This document shows positions 1 to 6,743 of a stretch of 9,470 bases of DNA, one piece after another; the stretch's first letter is position 1; every line of letters begins with the position of its first letter. This stretch comes from JAGNHS01 sp964609695 (GTDB taxonomy: Bacteria; Bdellovibrionota; UBA2428). The DNA is taken from assembly GCA_964609695.1 (NCBI GenBank), contig CAZSSP010000057.1, positions 1 through 9,470 on the forward strand, in the 5' to 3' direction. The translations under genes were made by a program, and so were the position numbers. Below the pieces are notes generated by a model. It did not search any database. It was not told the DNA's origin and saw only the letters and a list, made by a program, of their open reading frames with translations.

Positions 1-1410
1 CAAGCCCTTGGACTGGTTACAAGCCCTGCTGACTCTCCTAAAACTTTAGACGACCAAAGAAAATCTATTAACGAATTAAAAAAACATGAAAAAATTACTG
101 GCAAAGGGGTCAGTGTTATTTTCGATCCAGATGTGATTGAACAACTCAAACAATCTCACGGTCCAGTCATTTCATTAGTCACTTACTCTCGTGACTTAAA
201 CCCTACTGAAAATGTTCAAGTGGCCACTCATCTCAATGGTCTTTTTTCCACAATTCCCTCTGGGAAAGCTATGATTGCTTCTGGTGGAACCATGGGAGAA
301 AGAGGAATAGACTCTAGCTACGGCGGTGGAGTTGGAATGGCACACCCAATGGCTATGAAAATGGGATTTGAAGTGCTTTCATTCACCTCTGCCGGTGGAT
401 ACAAATATAAAGCGGCTCCAGCCAATTACGTTTTTGCCTCTACTGGAAAATTCGGCTCTGAAACGCAAGTCATGTTACGCCACAGCGATGGAATGGTTCT
501 TCTTGGTGGCGGAGGACAGGCCATGACTGAAGCCAAGCAGTATTTAAATTACAACCCCAAAGGGCTCTTGGTAGTTATCGACGATGATAAAGTGGGTGGG
601 ACAGCTCAAGCACTAAAAGATGATGAACATTTTAAAGTCTTGGTCCAAAATTACCCTGAACGAATTAAAATTGTAAAATCTGGAAGCGAAGCCGCAGTTG
701 AAATCAACAAAACCTTTCAATTAAACAACAATGTTGGTGAGCAATTACAAAAACTTTCCGAACATGGTCACCAAAACATGAACATTTTTAGCCCTGATTT
801 TGACATCAATTCTCTAGGAGAAAATCCTCGAGTCATCGCATTTTCTGGATGGAGCCAATTTTCAAAAACCTCAGTTGATCTCAAAAATAAAGGACAAGAA
901 ATTAAAACAAAAACAGAAGAAGCTTTAAACCACATCAATGAAGCGCTGTTAGCTTCTAAAAACAATTTATTTTATTCTACGGCTGGAAACGATCCTGTTC
1001 ATTCTAATGAAATTCCTGCATTTGAAACTATGGTCCACAACTTAGATGGTAAAGACAAAGTGAATTTTATTGCTGTCACATCTGAGTCAATGAAATTAGA
1101 TGAACTTAATCCAAAAATTAAATCCATTGCCTATGTTTCAAAAGATTGGTCTCAAAGAACTCAGCAGATAGTTGCCAAATCCCACGCTTTAATTACATCG
1201 GGGGGTAACGTTACAGTCATTGATCAATCTAGAGTAGCGGCTGCTTCACAAAGACCTCAATTGCATATATTGGGAGCAAATTCATTAAGCGACTTAGCCA
1301 TTATTGATTTAAAACGTAAGAACAAAAACTTACACACACTAACTCCCGAAGAAATCATAAAACTATCTTCCGCTGAAATAAGAAAAATCCTTGGATGCAG
1401 TAGCGAATAA
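1..1410 (+). CDS. Tandem Rossmann-like (LOG/SLOG-like) protein, 5' partial
   Basis: The frame is open from base 1 to the TAA at 1408-1410, giving 469 residues. There is no in-frame ATG before 133, where a GTG without a good ribosome site lies, so I read the gene as entering from the left. Two similar halves are visible. Half 1 (about 177-590) has a hydrophobic strand (VISLVTYS), a glycine-rich loop (SGGTMGERGI), a GGGVGMAHPMA segment and a second loop, MVLLGGGGQAMTEA, followed by a strand LLVVID. Half 2 (about 829-1300) repeats the plan: VIAFSGWS, YSTAGNDPVHSNE, FIAVTSES and HALITSGGNVTVIDQ. The GGxG-then-Glu loop resembles the nucleotide/phosphoribosyl-binding loop of LOG/SLOG (lysine-decarboxylase-like) folds. 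I cannot assign a substrate. Half 2 lacks the acidic residue after its loop and may be non-catalytic. The next gene converges on it. The coding assignment is firm; the fold is inferred. Confidence 0.85.
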   Translation, partial: QALGLVTSPADSPKTLDDQRKSINELKKHEKITGKGVSVIFDPDVIEQLKQSHGPVISLVTYSRDLNPTENVQVATHLNGLFSTIPSGKAMIASGGTMGERGIDSSYGGGVGMAHPMAMKMGFEVLSFTSAGGYKYKAAPANYVFASTGKFGSETQVMLRHSDGMVLLGGGGQAMTEAKQYLNYNPKGLLVVIDDDKVGGTAQALKDDEHFKVLVQNYPERIKIVKSGSEAAVEINKTFQLNNNVGEQLQKLSEHGHQNMNIFSPDFDINSLGENPRVIAFSGWSQFSKTSVDLKNKGQEIKTKTEEALNHINEALLASKNNLFYSTAGNDPVHSNEIPAFETMVHNLDGKDKVNFIAVTSESMKLDELNPKIKSIAYVSKDWSQRTQQIVAKSHALITSGGNVTVIDQSRVAAASQRPQLHILGANSLSDLAIIDLKRKNKNLHTLTPEEIIKLSSAEIRKILGCSSE

Positions 1411-1423
1411 AATAAGAAAATAT

Positions 1424-1732
1424 TTATTTAGATTTTTTGTAATAAGGAGTTTCAGTAAGTGGAACAGTAGTTCCTTCTTGATGCTCGTAACCTGGCACTT
1501 TGCTTTTTTCTACATAAACTTGAATATCTTCGGCTTTAATTTGAGTGGAATCATTGCGATTCACTTTTAGCAACGCTGGGTTATTTTCAACAACTCTGAA
1601 CTGATATTGAACTTCTGATTCTCCAATATCCCTCGATGCACTAGAGTCTTGTTGAAGTTTGTTGATATTTCCAAAAGCCATAGCACTTGGCAGACTCAAA
1701 ATAAAAATGGCAAACCCCAGGAAAGACGACAT
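1424..1732 (-). CDS. Small exported protein of unknown function
   Basis: This 102-residue protein opens with a short hydrophobic stretch (about residues 4-19, FLGFAIFILSLPSAMAFG) ending in a clear signal peptidase I-type Ala-x-Ala site (AMA|FG, near residue 19). The mature part, about 83 residues, is polar and has no cysteine, so it is not a lipoprotein by this signal. It contains VQYQFRVVENNPALLKV and ends in a lysine-rich tail (KKSK). I recognise no family. The ATG at 1730-1732 is preceded by AAGG only 2 nt away, a short spacing, and no other start is in frame nearby. It lies 74 nt downstream of the isomerase gene on the same strand and could share its transcript, but may have its own promoter. 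It is probably periplasmic. Being short and unrecognised, it could still be spurious, but the signal peptide argues for a real gene. Confidence 0.65.
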   Translation of the reverse strand: MSSFLGFAIFILSLPSAMAFGNINKLQQDSSASRDIGESEVQYQFRVVENNPALLKVNRNDSTQIKAEDIQVYVEKSKVPGYEHQEGTTVPLTETPYYKKSK

Positions 1733-1806
1733 AGCCTTATTATATAGAACAAATCCTAAGGCGAGGCGTCAAAATTCTGAGCTAATTTAAACAAAGCGAG
1801 CTAAGT

Positions 1807-3366
1807 TTATTCTTGTGGTAATCCATTTTGAAGCTGAGCTTGCAATTGCGATAAAACCTTCTCAGCTCTATAGATTTTCTTTTTCTTTTCAAGCTCTTGG
1901 TAGCTAGAATCTAAGTAGTAATCTAAAGCTTGAGTGGCTTTTTCTGCCCTCAATTCATCAGGTTTAACTTGAGCTTCTTTTATCTCTGATAGCCTCAAAA
2001 GTGAGATAGTCTCAGCCTCAGGAATCACGCGAGGATACATATCTCCTTTAGCTTTTGTAGCTAAAAGCTCTTTTACATCCAACTGTGTCACTGAAATATT
2101 TCCAAGTCGCTCATCCATTGCCGTCCATGGGCCAAGGGCTTTCCATGAAGTTCCAAGATTTTTCTCTTCAGCTGAACTAAGAGCTTTTTTAGAATTCAAA
2201 GCTCCTTGTAATAATTGAGTCGCATAATCTCTTTTGAGTTTATCTTTTAAATAATTTTCTAAAATTTCATCTTTAACTTGTTCGAATGTTTTATTTACAG
2301 CTTCGTTTCGAGCCACAAGTTGAATCAAGTGATAGCCAAAAGCCGACTTAACAACTGCCGAAACATCTCCAGGATTTTTTAATGCAAAGGCTGCAGTAGA
2401 AAAACTTGGATCCATTTGCTTAGAATCAAAAAACCCTAAATCTCCACCCTTAGGTGCATTGGATTTATCTATAGAGTATTTTTTAGCCGCTTCTTCAAAA
2501 GTAATTTTTTTAGCAGCAATCTCTTCACGAATAGACTCAAGCTTCTTTTGGCCGCCTTCCTTTTCAGTAATTAAAATATGTTTGGCATGCACTTGAGCAT
2601 CTCGCTCATACTGAGCTTTGTGTTTTTGGAAGTAAGCCATTAATTCAGTGTTCACCTGAGGATTGGCCGCCGCTTCCTTTTTCGCACTTTCAGGAAGATT
2701 GGGTTTATAATTCATTCTTTCTAAATCCACTGTCAGGATTTCAAAAACCCTAGCCTGCTTAGCTGCGCTTAATTCCTTAATTTCCTCTTGAGAAAGTATG
2801 GAAAATGGGAGACTCAATCCGTAACGCATAGAGTCTTCGAGAAGCTTCTTTCTTATAGAGTCTTCAAACTCTCCAGGGCGAGCCACTTTTTCTTTGTAAG
2901 TTAAGGGGTCAAAACGACCGTCTTTTTGAAAAAATTTTTCCTTTTCAAGCGAGTATCTAACCGCTGAATCAGGCACTTTAAAGCCCAACTTTCTAGCTTG
3001 TGCTTGCCCAAAACGCTCCTTTAAACTCTGTTCGAGCAAATAAGCGGGGTTAAGTTGTGCCATGAGGATTTTCTCATAAAGTTGACGCATGTTAGGATCA
3101 TTGGCTTTATCGCCCAATTGTTGTTTTAAATAGGCTTGAGACTGCTCATATCGATACGAAAGAGTTCTTGTGAACTCCATATAGGAGATTTTCTCGTCTA
3201 AAACCCTTCCTACAACTCCAGGGTTTAAAATACTCCCACCGCTTCCACCGCCACTTCCTGTTCCAAACAGTGAAATTACCATTCCTACTGCGGCAATAAC
3301 GAAAATTGATGAAAAAATACTTCGGTGACGACGTATGATCTCGAGCATCTCCCTATAATCGTTCAT
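1807..3366 (-). CDS. Membrane-anchored parvulin-type peptidyl-prolyl isomerase (PpiD/SurA-like)
   Basis: This 519-residue protein has the PpiD layout. A basic cytoplasmic N-terminus is followed by one membrane segment (about 18-34), a Gly/Ser linker (about 35-45, GTGSGGGSGGS), a helical SurA_N-like chaperone region (about 50-250), one parvulin domain (about 259-351) and a helical C-terminal region (about 360-515). The domain is recognised by KHILI, FEEAAKKYSID, GGDLGFF, QMDPSF and FGYHLIQL. The positions expected for catalysis are present (H263, D300, M318, F322, H346), so it may be active, whereas E. coli PpiD is regarded as having a poorly active domain. It should fold proteins leaving the Sec translocon or destined for the outer membrane. 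E. coli PpiD is longer (623 residues). The ATG at 3364-3366 lacks a clear Shine-Dalgarno site. ATG codon 7 (3346-3348) is an alternative. It is divergent from mreC. Confidence 0.88.
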   Translation of the reverse strand: MNDYREMLEIIRRHRSIFSSIFVIAAVGMVISLFGTGSGGGSGGSILNPGVVGRVLDEKISYMEFTRTLSYRYEQSQAYLKQQLGDKANDPNMRQLYEKILMAQLNPAYLLEQSLKERFGQAQARKLGFKVPDSAVRYSLEKEKFFQKDGRFDPLTYKEKVARPGEFEDSIRKKLLEDSMRYGLSLPFSILSQEEIKELSAAKQARVFEILTVDLERMNYKPNLPESAKKEAAANPQVNTELMAYFQKHKAQYERDAQVHAKHILITEKEGGQKKLESIREEIAAKKITFEEAAKKYSIDKSNAPKGGDLGFFDSKQMDPSFSTAAFALKNPGDVSAVVKSAFGYHLIQLVARNEAVNKTFEQVKDEILENYLKDKLKRDYATQLLQGALNSKKALSSAEEKNLGTSWKALGPWTAMDERLGNISVTQLDVKELLATKAKGDMYPRVIPEAETISLLRLSEIKEAQVKPDELRAEKATQALDYYLDSSYQELEKKKKIYRAEKVLSQLQAQLQNGLPQE

Positions 3367-3429
3367 CTATAGTTCTTGTCAACTCAACTTTTCTTTTTAA
3401 AAAGAAACCCTTAGAATAGATTCAGGGTG
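3367..3429. promoter_or_regulatory. Divergent intergenic region between the isomerase gene and mreC
   Basis: This short gap must hold the start signals of two divergent genes. On the minus strand a perfect TTGACA lies at 3377-3382. Its best -10 partner (GATTAT at 3355-3360, spacer 16) falls inside the first codons of the isomerase. On the plus strand TTGTCA (3376-3381) pairs with TAAAAA (3398-3403) at 16 nt, and a separate TAGAAT lies at 3412-3417 without a good -35. The two -35 candidates overlap, so opposing polymerases would compete. These are pattern matches only; sigma specificity in this organism is unknown. Confidence 0.35.
3390..3407. repeat. 18-bp perfect palindrome, AT-rich
   Basis: The sequence reads TTTCTTTTT then AAAAAGAAA, a perfect two-fold symmetric site with no loop. 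It sits between the divergent isomerase and mreC starts, about 22 nt before the mreC GTG/ATG. It could be an operator, a bent A-tract/T-tract element or a weak hairpin. Because it is made mostly of A and T runs, symmetry by chance is more likely than for a mixed sequence. Confidence 0.5.
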
Positions 3430-4281
3430 ATGTTTTACAACAAGTTTTGGCGTCGTTACAAAAAGCAGGGTTTTATCCTATTTTTATTTCTTATTCCCTT
3501 CATTCCTTTTCTTTCGCAAAAGTTCAGTTTGCCACGCATCCATTTCGACGAGCTCTTATCGACATACATCATCCATCCTGTGGCCTCATTGAATAAAAAT
3601 CTTTCAGGTGGAGTGGTTCACTTGTGGGACGATTATTTAGCTCTTGTTAACACCGAAAAACGCAATCGCGAATTAAATCTAGAAAACCAAGATCTCAAAA
3701 AGAAAATTCTAGAGCTCTCCGAGCTTTCCAAAGAAAACGAACGACTCAAAGAAATTTTAAAAATTAACAAAGACAATCCTATTAAATCTCAAGCCGCTCG
3801 AATAATTGGTTATGACTCGAGCCCTGAAGCTTTCATTTTTTACATCAATGCAGGACGCGATCAGGGACTTAAGGAAAACATGCCTGTTGTCACCCCACAC
3901 GGAGTGATTGGACACATTCACAAACTTTTCAAAAAAACTGCAGCGGTGCTCACGGCCATTGACCCTCAACACACTTTAGATGGACTCATCGAACGATCAA
4001 GAGCCAGAATGATCGTTGAAGGACAAGGCGATGAGCTCAAAGCTCGACTTAAATATCTCGACAGATCTGAAGATGTGCAAGTAGGTGACAGCGTAATCAC
4101 CAGCGGTCTCGATGGAATTTTTCCTAAAGGACTCATGGTCGGTCAAATTATAGAAATCAAACGACCGCAATATGGAGTCGTCCAAGAAGCCTCACTCAGA
4201 CTGTCTGTCGATTTAGGAAAACTTGAAGATGTTAACGTTCTCCTCTTTCAGCAAAATGACGAACTGGGAGAGGCCCTTTGA
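3427..4281 (+). CDS. mreC: Rod shape-determining protein MreC
   Basis: This 284-residue bitopic inner-membrane protein organises the elongasome by linking the MreB/MreD/RodA membrane complex to PBP2. The layout is classical: a basic N-terminus, one membrane segment (about 14-30), a Leu/Glu/Lys-rich coiled coil (about 75-112) and the two beta-barrel periplasmic region (about 117-275). The signature GDSVITSGLDGIFPKGLMVG lies at 220-239, and an earlier block, INAGRDQGLKENMPVVTPHG, at 140-159. The start is either GTG 3427 or ATG 3430. An in-frame TAG at 3412 excludes anything earlier. An AGGGTGA element runs into the start codon, so the ribosome site is unusually close. It is the first gene of mreC-mreD-mrdA. 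mreB, the usual upstream neighbour, is replaced here by the divergent isomerase gene. Confidence 0.95.
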   Translation: MMFYNKFWRRYKKQGFILFLFLIPFIPFLSQKFSLPRIHFDELLSTYIIHPVASLNKNLSGGVVHLWDDYLALVNTEKRNRELNLENQDLKKKILELSELSKENERLKEILKINKDNPIKSQAARIIGYDSSPEAFIFYINAGRDQGLKENMPVVTPHGVIGHIHKLFKKTAAVLTAIDPQHTLDGLIERSRARMIVEGQGDELKARLKYLDRSEDVQVGDSVITSGLDGIFPKGLMVGQIIEIKRPQYGVVQEASLRLSVDLGKLEDVNVLLFQQNDELGEAL

Positions 4282-4814
4282 ACACCTATCAAAAACGAAT
4301 TTTTGAATGGCCGATACTCCTTATATTTTTGTGGTTAGAACAAAGCCTAGAAATAGCTTTCATCAATCGATTTTTCGCATTTCAACTTCTACCTATATTT
4401 ATTATTTATATTGCTTACACTCGGGATTGGCCCAAAGTAGCTCTTCATAGCGCTGTCTTAGCTTATATGGGAAGTTCACACATCGGGTATGATCCCACAT
4501 TATTTGTATGCGTGTCTGTTTGGACAGCTCTGACCATTAAATTCTTCGTTGAAACTTTTGCCATGGAAGAACGACCTGCTTTTATTTGGTTGAATATTGC
4601 CGCCCACACTTTTTCAAAAACCCTGACTTGGATATTACTAAGTTCTGAGAAACACTCTCTCAGCTTCGGACATTTTCTTGCTGATACCATTCTTGGGATC
4701 CCTCTTATTGCCGTGTCGGCCTGGGCCCTTTACCCTGCACTTTTAAAGTGGGATGATTACTTCGAACATGAAAATCGTAATAGCAACGATCTCAACCCTA
4801 TTTATAAGGGTTAA
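4278..4814 (+). CDS. mreD: Rod shape-determining protein MreD
   Basis: This 178-residue, very hydrophobic protein has about five or six membrane segments (near 11-28, 31-47, 54-65, 73-92, 102-122 and 132-154), matching the size and topology of MreD. MreD works with MreC, RodA and PBP2 in lateral wall synthesis. MreD is poorly conserved in sequence, so position directly after mreC and before mrdA carries much of the call. The start is a TTG at 4278-4280 that overlaps the mreC stop (TTGA, 4-nt overlap). A GGGAGAGG element at 4266-4273 is at suitable distance, so translation should be coupled to mreC. The C-terminus after about residue 158 is polar and probably cytoplasmic. Confidence 0.88.
   Translation: MNTYQKRIFEWPILLIFLWLEQSLEIAFINRFFAFQLLPIFIIYIAYTRDWPKVALHSAVLAYMGSSHIGYDPTLFVCVSVWTALTIKFFVETFAMEERPAFIWLNIAAHTFSKTLTWILLSSEKHSLSFGHFLADTILGIPLIAVSAWALYPALLKWDDYFEHENRNSNDLNPIYKG
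4794..4812 (+). other. Small hairpin at the mreD stop, next to the mrdA ribosome site
   Basis: AACCCT (4794-4799) can pair with AGGGTT (4807-4812) across a 7-nt AT loop. The right arm ends within the mreD TAA stop and is followed at once by AAGGA (4813-4817), the Shine-Dalgarno site of mrdA. A ribosome finishing mreD would melt the stem, which could tie mrdA translation to mreD. With only 6 bp and no following T-run it is not a terminator. Confidence 0.4.
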
Positions 4815-4827
4815 GGAAATTTAATTT

Positions 4828-6729
4828 ATGATGTTGGGACAAAAAGAAACTGTCGACCAATACAAAAAAAAACTTCCTTGGTTTGTTTATTGTCTTGTGG
4901 TGGTTTTTTTAGTTTTTTCGTTGCGCTTACTTTATCTACAAGTTTACCTAGGCCCGACCTATAAACTCTTTTCACAACAAAACTCATTGAGAAAAGAAAA
5001 AATACCTGGCACCCGCGGACTCGTTTTCGATAGAAACATGAACCTTCTAGTCGATAATAGGCTTCAATTAAATTTAGCCCTTTTACCCAGTAGAAATCGC
5101 GACAATATTGAAATACTAAAAAAGCTTTCTCTAGTGTCTAAAATCCCCTTTGAAGATTTAGTTAGAAATTTTCACAAACAACGAAGAATTCAAGCAGAAT
5201 TTTCAGTTCTGGTCTTAGCCAAAAATTTATCCTGGGATACTGTGGCACGAATAGAAAACAAACGTTCAGAGTTGCCAGGTGTTGAAATTCTCCCCAATAA
5301 CAGACGACTATATATAGACAACAAAGTTGGCGCCCATATGTTGGGCTATTTAGCAGAAGTCGATAAAGACGATCTCGAAATCTTTCAAAAGAAAAATCTT
5401 TCTTATGAACTTGGAGATTGGGTAGGTCGCTCTGGACTCGAAAGAAAATGGGAGAAGTATCTTCGAGGTATAGATGGATATCGTTATGTAGTTGTGAATG
5501 CTCGCGGTAGACGATTGGGAGATTCCGAAACTCAAAAATCTTTGGCCGGAATTCTCAATGCTGTTGAACAACCCTTACCTGGAAATAATTTAGTTTTAAC
5601 AATCGATCTCGATTTGCAAAAAACGGCAGCTCAAGCTCTCGACGGAAAAATGGGGGCCGTGGTTGCCATGGACCCTCGCACCGGGGAAGTGCTTGCCATG
5701 CATTCCATGCCTGGTTTTGATCCCGGAGAGCTCAGCATGAGAGCGTCCGATCTTTGGACAAGTTATTTGAAGAATCCCTACGGCCCCTTGAGAAATAAGT
5801 CTATTCAAGATCACTTTCCTCCAGGATCCACATTTAAAATTTTTACAGCCTTAGCCGCTCTTAAGGAAAAAGTCGTCACGCCTGAAACCACCGTCTTTTG
5901 CCCAGGGCACTTCCGACTCGGAAATCGTGTTTATTCTTGCCATAAAAAAGAAGGTCACGGAACTGTAAACATGCGAACTGCAATTCGGCAAAGTTGCGAC
6001 GTCTATTTTTACTACCTGGCCACCAAATTGGGAATCAACCAAATCTCTGAGGAAGCTCGTCTTTTTGGTTTGGGACAATCTACAAAAATTGAACTCGATG
6101 GTGAAACACGAGGACTACTTCCTACTGAGGAATGGAAGCAAAATACATTCGGGAAACCTTGGGTCCAAGGTGAAACACTTTCTTCAGCTATTGGCCAAGG
6201 ATTTAACTTGGTCACTCCACTCCAACTTGCTAGCGCCTATGCTACTTTTGCCAATGGCGGTAAAAACTACCGACCTTACTTAGTTTCAAAAGTAGTTTCT
6301 CCAAGTGGAGAAGTGATTAAAAGATATGGTCCCGAACTTCTCCATGTTCACGAAATTCCGCCTGAACACCGTGAAGTTGTGCAGTTAGGACTGTCTGATG
6401 TTGTGAACGATCCTCATGGAACTGCTTACAACAAAGTTCGTAGCGAAAAACTTCATATCAGTGGAAAAAGTGGTACAGCACAGGTGATGTCTTTCACTCG
6501 AGAAGAATTATTTAAACCCTGCACGCAATTACCCTTCAACAAACGACACCATGCTTGGTTTGTAGGTTATGCTCCCTCTGAAAATCCTGAAATTGTTGTA
6601 GCAGCTCTTGGTATGCACGAGTGTGGTGGAAGTGTTCAAGCGGGCCCCATGGTCAAAGCCGTTATTGAAAAATGGTACGAAAAGAAAATGGCGCAAGAAC
6701 ACAAAGTCGCATCCCTGCCCAACAATTAG
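4828..6729 (+). CDS. mrdA: Penicillin-binding protein 2, elongasome transpeptidase
   Basis: This class B PBP cross-links new lateral-wall peptidoglycan with the RodA glycosyltransferase under MreC control. Its 633 residues match the family length. It has a cytoplasmic N-terminus, a membrane anchor (about 17-36), a pedestal/dimerisation domain (about 55-235, beginning KIPGTRGLVFDRN) and a transpeptidase domain (about 255-615). The three active-site motifs are intact: S334-T-F-K337 (in PPGSTFK), S389-C-D391 (the SxD form typical of PBP2) and K547-S-G-T550. C358, C371, H377 and C390 lie between the first two motifs and may form a metal site. The start is ATG 4828 (ATG 4831 is adjacent), with AAGGA at 4813-4817. 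It follows mreD by 13 nt and is the last gene of the operon. rodA, a frequent next gene, is absent; the convergent hslO follows after 14 nt. Confidence 0.96.
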   Translation: MMLGQKETVDQYKKKLPWFVYCLVVVFLVFSLRLLYLQVYLGPTYKLFSQQNSLRKEKIPGTRGLVFDRNMNLLVDNRLQLNLALLPSRNRDNIEILKKLSLVSKIPFEDLVRNFHKQRRIQAEFSVLVLAKNLSWDTVARIENKRSELPGVEILPNNRRLYIDNKVGAHMLGYLAEVDKDDLEIFQKKNLSYELGDWVGRSGLERKWEKYLRGIDGYRYVVVNARGRRLGDSETQKSLAGILNAVEQPLPGNNLVLTIDLDLQKTAAQALDGKMGAVVAMDPRTGEVLAMHSMPGFDPGELSMRASDLWTSYLKNPYGPLRNKSIQDHFPPGSTFKIFTALAALKEKVVTPETTVFCPGHFRLGNRVYSCHKKEGHGTVNMRTAIRQSCDVYFYYLATKLGINQISEEARLFGLGQSTKIELDGETRGLLPTEEWKQNTFGKPWVQGETLSSAIGQGFNLVTPLQLASAYATFANGGKNYRPYLVSKVVSPSGEVIKRYGPELLHVHEIPPEHREVVQLGLSDVVNDPHGTAYNKVRSEKLHISGKSGTAQVMSFTREELFKPCTQLPFNKRHHAWFVGYAPSENPEIVVAALGMHECGGSVQAGPMVKAVIEKWYEKKMAQEHKVASLPNN

Positions 6730-6743
6730 TTTTATTTTTACAC

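Noticed and set aside
133..135. GTG at 133 as the true start of the first gene
   Set aside because: The frame stays open and protein-like back to base 1, and no Shine-Dalgarno site lies at a normal distance from this GTG. A 5'-truncated gene fits better.
1410..1438. AAATAA/TTATTT inverted repeat followed by a T-run, as a possible terminator between the converging genes at 1410 and 1424
   Set aside because: The stem is only six A/T pairs with an 8-nt loop, and the T-run encodes the lysine tail of the small protein. It is too weak to call.
1739..1772. TTGACG and TATAAT elements upstream of the small exported protein as its promoter
   Set aside because: Both boxes are good, but the spacer is 22 nt, well outside 16-18, and TATAAT lies almost at the start codon.
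1779..1804. Direct repeat GAGCTAA with a 19-nt period after the isomerase stop
   Set aside because: Only two 7-nt copies in an AT-rich spacer; chance is sufficient and no regulator context is visible.
3354..3359. Plus-strand TATAAT as the -10 element of mreC
   Set aside because: A consensus hexamer, but there is no acceptable -35 at 16-18 nt and it lies inside the isomerase coding sequence; at most a weak alternative.
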